From positions 248,001 through 312,000 of the forward strand of contig CAWHZU010000019.1 in NCBI GenBank assembly GCA_963833885.1: a stretch of DNA of 64,000 nucleotides, written 5' to 3'. The position numbers and the translations under genes are program-made. This document shows, in pieces, positions 17,892 to 26,283 of this stretch. Under the pieces are notes generated by a model, which worked only from the letters and a program-made list of their open reading frames with translations, made no database searches and had not been told where the DNA came from. Positions within the stretch are counted from its first letter, which is position 1; each line of letters opens with the position of its first letter. Source of the stretch: JASHPR01 sp963833885 (GTDB lineage: Bacteria; Actinomycetota; Actinomycetes; Streptosporangiales; Streptosporangiaceae).

Positions 17892-18671
17892 GTGCTAGAG
17901 ATAACGGACCTGGGTCATTCGTACGGGCGGGGCGGCGGCACGCACCTGGCCGTCGACAAGATAAGCCTGAAAGCCGAAAAGGGAGAAATCGTCAGCATCG
18001 TGGGCGCCTCCGGCTGCGGCAAGTCCACCGTGCTGCGCTGCATCGCCGGCCTGCAGCGGCCTACCCGCGGCACGATCAGGGTGAACGGCGCGGTGGTGGA
18101 CGCCGTGGTGCCCGAAGGGCTCGCCGTGGTGTTCCAGGACTATTCCCGCTCGCTATACCCATGGCTGAGCGTCCGCGACAACGTCGCGCTGCCACTGGTC
18201 CGCACGCAGGCCAGCCGGGCCCAGCGGCGCAGGACCGCGGAGAACGCGCTGGAGGCTGTCGGGCTGGGCGGCACCGGGCACCGGTACCCCTGGCAGCTTT
18301 CCGGCGGTATGCAGCAGCGCGTGGCGATCGCCCGGGCAATCGCCTGTGCGCCGGTCCTGCTGCTCATGGACGAGCCGTTCGGCTCCGTCGACGCGCAGAC
18401 CAGGGAAGACCTGGAAGACCTCGTACTGAGGCTGCGCCGGGACCGGGACATGACCATCCTGCTGGTCACTCACGACATCGACGAGAGCGTGTACACCGGC
18501 GACCGGGTCATCGTCATGACCGGCACGCCCGGGCGGGTAAGCGCCGACCTGGCCGTGCGGCTCCCCCAGCCGCGCGATCAGATCGCCACCAAGGAACTTC
18601 CGGCGTTCGTGAACCTGCGGGCCGAGGTCGGCCGGCTTGTCCGCGGGCAGCGGGCAGCGGCCACCACGTAG
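17892..18671 (+). CDS. ABC transporter ATPase (SsuB/TauB-like)
   Basis: A 259-residue ATP-binding subunit from the GTG at 17892. Walker A is GASGCGKST, the Q-loop lies in VVFQDYSRSLYPW, the signature is LSGGMQQR, Walker B is LLLMDEPFGSVD and the switch His is in VTHDIDES. It drives the two preceding permeases and ends the three-gene operon. Family members import sulfonates, nitrate, pyrimidine precursors or aromatic acids; the neighbouring UbiD/UbiX genes favour a carboxylic acid. Confidence 0.93.
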   Translation: MLEITDLGHSYGRGGGTHLAVDKISLKAEKGEIVSIVGASGCGKSTVLRCIAGLQRPTRGTIRVNGAVVDAVVPEGLAVVFQDYSRSLYPWLSVRDNVALPLVRTQASRAQRRRTAENALEAVGLGGTGHRYPWQLSGGMQQRVAIARAIACAPVLLLMDEPFGSVDAQTREDLEDLVLRLRRDRDMTILLVTHDIDESVYTGDRVIVMTGTPGRVSADLAVRLPQPRDQIATKELPAFVNLRAEVGRLVRGQRAAATT

Positions 18672-18684
18672 CCGCGGGGCAGCC

Positions 18685-19617
18685 TCAGCGGTCGCCGGGG
18701 CTGCCGGAGCCCGGCGACGGTGGCCCGCAGGCGGCGAGCAGGGGCACGATCACATCACTGACCGGGGTGAGTATGCCGTGACGCACGCCGAGGCGCCGGA
18801 CGATCGCGTTGCGGGCTTCCCATTCCAGGGGCCTGCCAGCCAGCCGGTCGGTGAGGATGGACGACTCGGCTCCGGCCGGGCGTGCGGCAAGCTGGGCCAC
18901 CGCCTCGGCCGCGGCCGACTCGTCAAGCTGGGCGCCTTCCGCGCGGCCGACGGCCACGCACTCGGCCGCGAGCCGTTCGGCCAGGCGGCCAACCTCCTCG
19001 TCCCGCAGCACCTCGCCGGTCCGGCCGGACAGCGCCATCAGCGCCCCGACCACGTTCATGGACAGCTTGCGCCAGGCGGCCGTCACGAAATCAGCGGTCA
19101 GATCCACGGACACCCGGCCGCCGGCCAGCAGCACCGCCGCCCGGCGCCCGGCGCAGTCGTCGGCGACCAGCATCCGCGCCGAGGCACGCTGGCGAACTAG
19201 CCCGGGCCCGGCTGGCTCTGCCGGGCACCAGATGACCGTGGGCAGCACTGTGGCGGGTCCGGCAAACGGCGCCACCCGGTCTGCGTGGTCCACTCCGTTC
19301 TGCAGCACCAGCACGGTGGTCTCGGGGCCGGCCAGGGTCCGCAGCCAGGCGGCTGCGCCAGCCGTCTGGTGCGCCTTCACCGCGAGCAGCACCCAGTCGG
19401 CAGGGCCGCGGACCTCGGCTGGGCTGGCCACCATCGGCGCGGTGAGGTCGGTCACCCGGCCCGCGGGATCCTCGACGGCCAGGCTGCGCCACGTGCGGAC
19501 ACAAAGCACGGGTGCCCGGCCGGCTTCCTGCAGCGCCGCCGCGAACACCGCGCCGACCGCCCCGACACCGACGACCGCGACGGCCGGCGCAGTGACCGAT
19601 CTCGCCGGCGTGCTCAT
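18685..19617 (-). CDS. PanE/ApbA-family 2-dehydropantoate 2-reductase-like protein
   Basis: A 310-residue NADP-dependent ketopantoate-reductase-type protein. The Rossmann motif VVGVGAVGAVFA is at the N-terminus, the LLAVKAHQT segment follows, then LQNGVDH, a conserved AWRKLSMN catalytic-Lys helix and a C-terminal helical domain. I choose the ATG at 19617, which overlaps the stop of the upstream UbiD gene (ATGA). Being coupled to a UbiD enzyme rather than to pantothenate genes suggests reduction of a 2-keto acid in the same catabolic pathway; true PanE activity cannot be excluded. Confidence 0.85.
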   Translation of the reverse strand: MSTPARSVTAPAVAVVGVGAVGAVFAAALQEAGRAPVLCVRTWRSLAVEDPAGRVTDLTAPMVASPAEVRGPADWVLLAVKAHQTAGAAAWLRTLAGPETTVLVLQNGVDHADRVAPFAGPATVLPTVIWCPAEPAGPGLVRQRASARMLVADDCAGRRAAVLLAGGRVSVDLTADFVTAAWRKLSMNVVGALMALSGRTGEVLRDEEVGRLAERLAAECVAVGRAEGAQLDESAAAEAVAQLAARPAGAESSILTDRLAGRPLEWEARNAIVRRLGVRHGILTPVSDVIVPLLAACGPPSPGSGSPGDR

Positions 19618-21050
19618 TCGGCCAGGTCCGGCCACCGTTGGACGGCGCGGCGGAGCAGATCGGCGCTGGCCTCGGCCACGGCCGGGAAGTCCGCCAGCCG
19701 TTCGTACGGGCGACAGGCGTCAATGAGCGCTCGGCTGTTGTAGCGGGGCTCGCCGGGCAGCAGGAGCGGGTCGACCCGGCTGCCCCAGCAGTAGCGCATG
19801 ATGTCGATGTCCCGCTGCGGGTCGCAGCGGGTTGCCACCGCCCACATGACTTCGTCCAGATCACGAGCGTTGACGTCATGGTCGACGGTAATGACCAGCC
19901 GGTTCATGTACGCGGTCACCGGGTGCTGAGCGGCCAGGTACCCGGCCTGCCGACTGTGCCCGGCGTAGCGCTGCTCGAGCGCAACGGCGATGATCGACCG
20001 GCCACCGCCCGCCTCGTGGCACCAGACCCCGGTCACTCCGGGCAGGCCGGAGGAGATAAGGGCGTCGGCGGCCATCGCGGACTTCATCACCGACCGCATA
20101 TAAGAGTAGTCATGCGGCGGCTTGCCGGGCGGTGCACCGAGACTGACCGGGTCGCTGCGATGAAACAGGCCCGTGACCTCCGCGGTCAGGACGGGCGTGA
20201 CCCCGCCGGAGTAGTAACCGGTCCACTCACCGAACGGGCCCTCGGGCCGGGTCCGGTCTGGATAGAGCCAGCCTTCGAACGCCAGCTCGCTCTCGGCGGG
20301 CACCGGCAGCCCGGTGTCGGGGCATTTCACCACCGGCACCGGCTCCCCCAGGATCGCGCCGGCGTAGTCGAACTCGCTGATCCCCAGCGGCACCTCGGTG
20401 CCGGCCACCAGCAGGAGCACCGGATGGTGGCCGAGGGAGACGGCGACCGGCGCCCGGCCCTCCTTCGCAAACCAGGCCCGAACGTGCTGCGCCCCATGTT
20501 TGCCGGGCTCCATGTTGATGCTGGCCGCCGCGCCGTCATCCTGGACCTGGATCCGGTAGGCACCCACGTTCACCACCCCGGTATCCGGGTCGCTGGTGAC
20601 GACGCCGCACCCGGTCCCGATGTACCGGCCGCCGTCCAGCTCGTGCCAGAGCGGACACGGGAAGCGCAGCAGGTTGATGTCGCCGGAGGCCGAGACGTTG
20701 TCGAAGACCGGGCCGCCGCCGACCTGTGTGGCCGCATGCCGTGGCGCGTCCGCCGCCCACCGGGCCGGGCGGCCCCGCAGCGCTTCGACCAGGCCCTGGT
20801 CGTCGAGACCGGCTCCGAGCCCGAGCGACATGCCCATAAGAGCAGGGCTGGACAGGCTCGACGTCAGAACCCGCTGGCCTGCCGCATGGCCGGCGATCTC
20901 GTCGAAGAGCAGCGCGCGCGGGTGCTTCCGCCGGTAGTTGAGCTGGCTGGCCGCCCCGATGTCCAGTATTGCGTCAGCGCCAAGGATGTGCTGCAGCTCA
21001 CCGGCCCGCTCCGCGTCCGCCAGCCACTGGCGCAGGTCGAAGACGGACAT
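19614..21050 (-). CDS. UbiD-family decarboxylase, copy 2
   Basis: A 478-residue UbiD-type enzyme with the catalytic signatures NVGAYR and EGPFGE, the WHELDGGRY segment and HDYSYMRS. It is clearly related to, but well diverged from, the UbiD at 14598-16058. Its stop overlaps the start of the PanE-like gene, so the two are co-translated, and it diverges from ubiX across 95 bp. Cofactor supply by that UbiX is a strong expectation. Two different UbiDs beside one UbiX may act on successive or alternative substrates, or form a hetero-oligomer. Confidence 0.9.
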   Translation of the reverse strand: MSVFDLRQWLADAERAGELQHILGADAILDIGAASQLNYRRKHPRALLFDEIAGHAAGQRVLTSSLSSPALMGMSLGLGAGLDDQGLVEALRGRPARWAADAPRHAATQVGGGPVFDNVSASGDINLLRFPCPLWHELDGGRYIGTGCGVVTSDPDTGVVNVGAYRIQVQDDGAAASINMEPGKHGAQHVRAWFAKEGRAPVAVSLGHHPVLLLVAGTEVPLGISEFDYAGAILGEPVPVVKCPDTGLPVPAESELAFEGWLYPDRTRPEGPFGEWTGYYSGGVTPVLTAEVTGLFHRSDPVSLGAPPGKPPHDYSYMRSVMKSAMAADALISSGLPGVTGVWCHEAGGGRSIIAVALEQRYAGHSRQAGYLAAQHPVTAYMNRLVITVDHDVNARDLDEVMWAVATRCDPQRDIDIMRYCWGSRVDPLLLPGEPRYNSRALIDACRPYERLADFPAVAEASADLLRRAVQRWPDLAE

Positions 21051-21145
21051 CCGGCTGTTCGTCTCCCCTCAGGCCGACGATCCTCGCCAGCATAGAATTC
21101 GGGATGTACTGGTGTCCATGCCGCATTACAGGCAGAGGCTAGCTG

Positions 21146-21742
21146 ATGACATTTCCCAGGAGTAACCGACTTGTGGTCGGGATATCGGGTTCCAGCGCCC
21201 CGCAGCTCGGCGTCGCCTTCCTGCACGCCATCCGGGGCCTCGAGCAGCCAATCCAGACGCACCTGGTGCTGTCGGGCGGCGCCCGGCGCAGCATCGAGCT
21301 GGAGCTCGGCACCGATCCGGCCGATGTGGAGAAGCTCGCCGATGCCGTCTACGACCCGGCCGACCTTGGCGCGGCCATCTCCTCCGGCTCCTTCCTGACC
21401 ATGGGGATGGTCGTGATCCCGTGCTCCATGCGCACGCTGGCGGCGGTGGCCACCGGGAACTCCGACAATCTGCTGACCCGGGCGGCGGACGTCACCCTGA
21501 AGGAACGGCGCAAGCTCGTGCTAGTCACCAGGGAGACACCGCTCAGCTACATCCACATCCGCAACATGGAGACCGTGACGCTGGCCGGGGCGATCGTGCT
21601 TCCCCCGGTGCCGGCCTTCTATCACCAGCCCTCGACGATCGACGATCTGCTGCGACATTCCTGCGGCAAGGTCCTGGATCAGCTAGGCGTGGAACACAAC
21701 CTTTACCGGCGATGGCCTGGGCGGCCGGGACTGCCAACCTAG
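21146..21742 (+). CDS. ubiX: UbiX-family flavin prenyltransferase
   Basis: A 198-residue UbiX-type enzyme, which attaches dimethylallyl to FMN to make the prenylated FMN used by UbiD proteins. Visible features: VVGISGSSAPQLG (FMN loop; Ser-Ser replaces the common Gly-Ala-Ser), IPCSMRTLAAVATG, the KERRKLVLVTRETPLS phosphate/prenyl-binding segment and PPVPAFYHQP. Length is normal. The ATG at 21146 follows a weak site (CAGAGGCTAGCTG). It is divergently placed from the UbiD at 19614-21050. Confidence 0.93.
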   Translation: MTFPRSNRLVVGISGSSAPQLGVAFLHAIRGLEQPIQTHLVLSGGARRSIELELGTDPADVEKLADAVYDPADLGAAISSGSFLTMGMVVIPCSMRTLAAVATGNSDNLLTRAADVTLKERRKLVLVTRETPLSYIHIRNMETVTLAGAIVLPPVPAFYHQPSTIDDLLRHSCGKVLDQLGVEHNLYRRWPGRPGLPT

Positions 21743-21760
21743 CAGCGGGACGCCCGCCGA

Positions 21761-22207
21761 TCACAGCCTGCGAAGTCCGCTGAGCACGCGCCCCAGCAAC
21801 TGGACGTCTGGGCGGCCCTCCGCGTGATCCAGCTGCTGAATCCGCACCAGCCCCTCCGCCGCCATATCAGCGATCAAGATCCGGGCCACCCCCAGCGGCA
21901 TCCGCAACACCGCCGAGATCTCCGCCACCGACCGCCAATCCCGGCAAAACCCCAAAATCGCCTGACACTCCGGGCTCAGCACCGACAAATCCCGAGCCTC
22001 ATAATGCGCAGCCGCGACCATCGCCTCGATCTCCAGCTGCGTACGCGGCCTGGTCCGCCCCCCCGTCACCGCATACGGCCGGACCAGCGACCTCCCCCCG
22101 CGACCCGTGGGCTGGCCGAGGACCGGCGGCATGCCATGCCCAGGAGGCGGCCCCTCGCGCGGCGGAACACCATTACCCGCCACGGCCCACCCCTGCCGAA
22201 CGCACAC
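21761..22207 (-). CDS. Orphan DUF742 protein (conservon remnant)
   Basis: A 148-residue DUF742 protein whose core (LVRPYAVTGGRT onward) is almost identical to the conservon 2 copy, including silent sites. No kinase, roadblock or GTPase gene lies beside it. The reading frame opens at a GTG at 22207 with no ribosome site, while the well-spaced AGGAGG-ATG at 22217 is out of frame and yields only a 14-residue peptide. This suggests an N-terminal frameshift after duplication, so expression of the core is doubtful. It may act as a donor for gene conversion with conservon 2. Confidence 0.75.
   Translation of the reverse strand: MCVRQGWAVAGNGVPPREGPPPGHGMPPVLGQPTGRGGRSLVRPYAVTGGRTRPRTQLEIEAMVAAAHYEARDLSVLSPECQAILGFCRDWRSVAEISAVLRMPLGVARILIADMAAEGLVRIQQLDHAEGRPDVQLLGRVLSGLRRL
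21858..22097. repeat. 240-bp DUF742 repeat, copy 2 (partner 7425-7664)
   Basis: The second copy of the near-identical tract described at 7425-7664, in the same orientation, 14 kb away. Homologous recombination between the two copies would delete the UbiD/ABC transporter region lying between them. Confidence 0.85.
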
Positions 22208-22275
22208 GCGGGCTCATGGCTGCTCCCTCCTGCTGTCGCAACCTGCCATAAGCATGCCGAACAGGGAGGCGAATG

Positions 22276-23502
22276 TCACGCGTCATCCGCTCCGCCGCCG
22301 GAACCGGTCTTGCCGAGCCCAAGCTGGCGGGCGATAATCATCCGCTGGACCTCCGACGTTCCCTCGCCGATCTCCAGGACCTTGGCGTCCCGGTAGAACC
22401 TCGCGACCGGGAACTCGTTCATGAAGCCGTATCCGCCGAATATCTGCGTCGCGTCGCGCGCGTTGTCCATGGCCGCATTCGACGCCGTGAGCTTCGCGAT
22501 CGCGGCCTGCTTCTTGAACGGCTCGCCCGCCTGCAGTCTGGCGGCCGCGTCGTACCAGGCGATCGTCGCCCCATGCGCGCGCACGTCCATGTCAGCGATC
22601 TTGAACTGGATGTTCTGGTAGTGGCCGAGCCGGTGGCCGAAGGCCGAGCGCTCGCTGACATACCGCAGGCATTCGTCCACGCAGCCCTGCGCCAGCCCGG
22701 CCGACAGCGCCGCGATTGCGACCCGCCCCTCGTCCAGAGTCTGCAGAAACTGGGCGTAGCCGCGGCCCTGCTCGCCAAGAAGGTTGGCCTCCGGCACCCG
22801 GCACGACGCGAACGAGAGTTCCCTGGTGTCCGAGGCGCACCAGCCCACCTTCGAGTACTCCGGCGCGACGGTGAATCCAGGGGTACCAGAAGGGACGATG
22901 ATCGCCGAGATCTCCCGCCTCTCACCCGAGCCGCCGGTGATCGCGAGCGCCGTGACCAGGGACGTGATCGACGTACCCGCGTTGGTGATGAACGCCTTCG
23001 ACCCGTCGATTACCCATTCACCGCCCCCCACCCACCTCCCCGTTCCCCCTTCACTATCCCCCTTCACCAGTCTTGCGGTCGTCCGCATGCCACCGGGGAT
23101 ATCTGACCCGCCTCCAGGCTCGGTCAGGCCGAAGGCCGCCAGCCGCTCCCCCCGGCAGAGATCGGGGAGCCAGCGCTCGCGCTGCTCCTGGCTGCCGAAC
23201 CGGTAGATCGGCATCGCGCCCAGTGCCACCCCCGCCTCGAGGGTGATGGCGACCGACGAGTCGACCCTGCCCAGCTCGTGCAGGGCGATGCACAGGGCGA
23301 AGAAGTCGCCGCCCATCCCGCCGTACTCTTCGGGAAACGGCAGGCCGAACAGGCCGAGCTTGCCCATCCGCGCGACGATCTCATACGGAAACTCACGTCG
23401 CTCGTAGAAGCCGCCGATCACCGGTGCCACCACGTCGCGCGCGAACTCGGCCACGATCAGCCGGAGATCCTCGTGCTCATCACTCAGCCGGTAGCTGATC
23501 AT
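22276..23502 (-). CDS. Acyl-CoA dehydrogenase
   Basis: A 408-residue flavoprotein of the acyl-CoA dehydrogenase family, which oxidises acyl-CoA thioesters to 2-enoyl-CoA and passes electrons to ETF. Family signatures: FGLTEPGGGSD (FAD/substrate loop), the WVIDGSKAFITNAG segment, RSAFGHRLGHYQNIQF, GGYGFMNEFP and IGEGTSEVQR, whose Glu is the likely catalytic base. It carries a Gly-rich insertion around residues 150-162 (KGDSEGGTGRWVGGG) that is longer than usual. No partner gene is adjacent, so chain-length preference cannot be inferred. The preceding gap 23503-23684 holds no visible gene. Confidence 0.93.
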   Translation of the reverse strand: MISYRLSDEHEDLRLIVAEFARDVVAPVIGGFYERREFPYEIVARMGKLGLFGLPFPEEYGGMGGDFFALCIALHELGRVDSSVAITLEAGVALGAMPIYRFGSQEQRERWLPDLCRGERLAAFGLTEPGGGSDIPGGMRTTARLVKGDSEGGTGRWVGGGEWVIDGSKAFITNAGTSITSLVTALAITGGSGERREISAIIVPSGTPGFTVAPEYSKVGWCASDTRELSFASCRVPEANLLGEQGRGYAQFLQTLDEGRVAIAALSAGLAQGCVDECLRYVSERSAFGHRLGHYQNIQFKIADMDVRAHGATIAWYDAAARLQAGEPFKKQAAIAKLTASNAAMDNARDATQIFGGYGFMNEFPVARFYRDAKVLEIGEGTSEVQRMIIARQLGLGKTGSGGGADDA

Positions 23503-23684
23503 CTCTGCCCCTTTGCAGATTTTGGCCGGGTGTCAGTGCGATGCCCAGATGCCAGCGATGCTACTGGCGGAGCCGACGGCGAGCGTTCTCTGCGGCCCCG
23601 TGGCCCGCGGAGTCGGTCCCGCGCGTTACGCTCTCGTGCGTGCCGAGTATTACCGAGATCAGATAGCTGTCCGGGAGGACGTCG

Positions 23685-24218
23685 ATGATGGCCCTGACTT
23701 GTCCCGCCTGCGCGGCCCACGTCAAGCCGGACGACCTCATCTGCTTTACCTGCGGTGCCAACCTGCCGCGGCGGGGGCTGGATGAGGATCCCCCGGCGCC
23801 CGCGACGGTCATGCAGGAATATATGCGGCATGAGGAGACGACAGGCTCTATCTCCGCCGCCGTGCTCAGGCTCGCATTTCCCACCGGCAACGTAGAGGTG
23901 CCGGCCGGGACATCCCTGCTCCTCGGCCGCGACCCGGCGGAATCGCTGGTCGCCGCCGCGTTCGCAGAGTTCGATAATGTGTCGAGGCGTCACGCGACGG
24001 TCACCGTCGACGACTCGGGCCACGCCACCATCCGCGACGAGCACTCCACGAACGGGACGTTCGTGAACGGCGACCGGGTGCTGCCGGGGGCCACCGTTCG
24101 CCTGGCCGACGGCGACACCGTCCGGCTTGGTGGCGACGTCTCCGCCGAGGTGCTGCTGCCGCGGCAGGAGCCGGACCCGTCCAGCTCACCCGGGAGGCCC
24201 GGCAGAACGGTCAGGTAG
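23685..24218 (+). CDS. Zinc-ribbon and FHA-domain protein
   Basis: A 177-residue protein: N-terminal zinc ribbon with CPAC and CFTC (residues 5-24), an acidic linker, then a forkhead-associated domain with LLLGRDPAE, NVSRRHATV and STNGTFVNG, the conserved phosphothreonine-binding residues. FHA domains read Ser/Thr-kinase output. No kinase is next to it; the kinase-like gene at 52352 lacks catalytic residues. Two ATGs occur in tandem at 23685 and 23688. The C-terminus is a short disordered Pro/Ser tail. Confidence 0.85.
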   Translation: MMALTCPACAAHVKPDDLICFTCGANLPRRGLDEDPPAPATVMQEYMRHEETTGSISAAVLRLAFPTGNVEVPAGTSLLLGRDPAESLVAAAFAEFDNVSRRHATVTVDDSGHATIRDEHSTNGTFVNGDRVLPGATVRLADGDTVRLGGDVSAEVLLPRQEPDPSSSPGRPGRTVR

Positions 24219-24371
24219 GCCCGCTTAGTCCGGGCTGAATAGCGAACCAGGGTTCTGGTGATCCGCCCCCGGTGATTACGCTGATCCACATGAACGACAA
24301 GTGGCGGCGGGGTGAAGCATGCGTCCGGGCTCGTGCCCGGCTGGGGTGCGCAGCAGGAGGATCGCTCGCGC

Positions 24372-25301
24372 GTGCCAAATCTTGAACTGTCCTGGCAGCA
24401 AGCCGGCGTCGTTACCTGCTGCCTGGCGGCCGTGGCTGTCGTGCTGCGCCTGGTCCGGCGTCCGCAGCTGGCCGGTGTTGCCACCTTCACCCAGGAGAGC
24501 GCGCTCGTGTTCGGGCTGTTCACGCTCTGGCAGTTCGCGGGCTCCTTCTCGGTCATGGGGCCGGGCGGCGCGCTGGCGCGGGGACGCTGGATCTGGCACC
24601 TCGAGCGGGAACTGCGCCTGCCGAGCGAGGCCAGCGTGCAGCGGCTGTTCCTGCCCCATCCACTGCTCGTGCAGGCCTTCAACCTGTACTACGACGTCCT
24701 GCACTTCCCGGTCCTGATCGCGTGCCTGATCTGGCTGTTCATCTGGCACCGCGACATCTACGTCCGCCGCAGAACCACGCTGGCGGCGCTCACCGGTGCA
24801 TGCCTGCTGATCCAGCTGATCCCGGTCGCGCCGCCGCGGATGCTGCCGGGCACCCGCATGGTCGACACCGCCGTGCTTTACCACCAGTCGGTCTACCAGC
24901 AGACCGCTGGGTTCAACCCGGACCAGCTGGGCGCGATGCCGTCGGTGCACGTCGGCTGGGCGATCCTGGTCGCGATCATGGTGATATCCGCGGCCCGGTC
25001 CCGGTGGCGCTGGCTCGTGGTGCTGTACCCGGTGGCGACCACGCTGGCGGTGGTCGTCACTGCCAACCACTACTGGATGGACGGCATCGTTGCCGCACTG
25101 ATCCTCGTCGTCGTGCTGATCGTCCAGTCCTGGCTAGGGCGGCTGGTGGCCGTCCACCAGCCCGTCTTCCCGTTCCGGCTTCGCCTTGCATGGAATGACC
25201 GGCTTCGCAACGAGCCGATAGCGGCCGGAAGTGCCGACCTGAGCAGCGCCGCCGCGGCGCCGTCCGACCGGACTCCGGCCGGGTGCGATCAGCCTTCGTG
25301 A
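24372..25301 (+). CDS. PAP2-superfamily membrane protein (inositolphosphotransferase-like)
   Basis: A roughly 309-residue membrane protein with about six helices. The PAP2 phosphatase signatures are MPSVHVGW and NHYWMDG, carrying the two catalytic His. This layout matches the Aur1/Ipt1-like PAP2 subgroup, which moves phosphorylated head groups between lipids. The GTG at 24372 is chosen because AGGAGG lies 11 bases upstream; an earlier GTG at 24312 has no such site. The C-terminal 60 residues are polar and probably cytoplasmic. It converges with the GH26 remnant ending at 25304. Confidence 0.82.
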   Translation: MPNLELSWQQAGVVTCCLAAVAVVLRLVRRPQLAGVATFTQESALVFGLFTLWQFAGSFSVMGPGGALARGRWIWHLERELRLPSEASVQRLFLPHPLLVQAFNLYYDVLHFPVLIACLIWLFIWHRDIYVRRRTTLAALTGACLLIQLIPVAPPRMLPGTRMVDTAVLYHQSVYQQTAGFNPDQLGAMPSVHVGWAILVAIMVISAARSRWRWLVVLYPVATTLAVVVTANHYWMDGIVAALILVVVLIVQSWLGRLVAVHQPVFPFRLRLAWNDRLRNEPIAAGSADLSSAAAAPSDRTPAGCDQPS

Positions 25302-25303
25302 GG

Positions 25304-26283
25304 TCAGAACCGGGTCAGCCGCAGCGCGGAGGCGCCGCGCCGGAACGCCACCTGGGCCGCGGGGCTGTCCTCGATGCGCCAGTTCTGGTGGTAGAGCCCA
25401 TCGTTCTGGGCGATGTCGAACCACACCAGCCCGAGCGTTCTGTACTGGCGCATCCCGTTGAACAGGCCGGGGATCTTCGCAGCCTGGTTGGGCACCGGGC
25501 CGACGGCGGTCTCGGACAGCAGCACCGGCTTGTCGGTGATGGCCCGCACCTGGCCGATGGTCTTGCCGAAGACGCTGGCAAAGTTGTCGGACGGGCTGGT
25601 AGTAGTAGCCGTCGATGCCGACCCAGGTGACATAGCCGGCGCCTGGCCACCAGGAGCCGATCGGCCCGGTCATGGGGGGTCCGCGTTGATGGTCCACAGC
25701 CAGGTGACGTTGTCCGCGCCCTGCTCGCGGAACACGGTCACGATGTGCTCGCCATGCGGCCACGAACGCCGTCGGTGACGTGTGGCCGTAGCCCCAGGAA
25801 TACCAGGTGCGCGTTCATCTCGTGCCCGAAGCCGATGACCACCGCGTGTCCGTAGTTCCGCACGCTGTCGGCGAACGAGCGCAGGTAGGCGTCATAGCGG
25901 CCCGCCGCGATCGCCGCGATGGAGACGCCGGTCGGGTCCATCTGCAGGATGGTGACGGCGCCGTGCCCGCGGACCGTCTCAGCGAACGGTGTCGCGAAAC
26001 GCTCCTTCCATCCGCTGTAGTACCCGACGAGGTTCGGCTGGCGGCCGGTCACCGTCGCGAAGTTGGCTACCAGTTGGAACGAGTGCGGTGTCTGGTGCTC
26101 ATAGACGCCCAGGTAGGAAGCGGCACTGGTGGGCAGGGTCGCATTTGCGACCGGTGGGCTGGACGGCGAGGGAGCAAAGCGGACGATGGCGTACGTGACC
26201 GCGGCGACGGCGACCACCACGCCCACGAGCATGGTCAGCCGGGCCCTCCCCGGCCGGTCAAGGTGGGGCGTCGTTGACTGCAT
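25304..26283 (-). pseudogene. GH26-like membrane-anchored hydrolase, broken by four indels
   Basis: Read with frame changes this is a full paralogue of the gene at 30876-31829: an N-terminal membrane anchor (LTMLVGVVVAVAAVTYAIV), SYLGVYEHQTP, FGHEMNA with the acid/base Glu, GIDGYYYQP, LLSETAVGP with the nucleophile Glu and WFDIAQNDG. By comparison there are four single-base indels: extra bases near 25806, 25749 and 25594, and a missing C in the C-run at 25674-25679. The start at 26283 has a good GAGGGG site and overlaps the previous gene. Either it is decaying, or the assembly is poor here. Confidence 0.85.

Noticed and set aside
14598..21742. Assignment of the UbiD/UbiX genes to menaquinone or ubiquinone synthesis
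   Set aside because: No other quinone genes are present, there are two diverged UbiDs, and the neighbours are transport and reductase genes.
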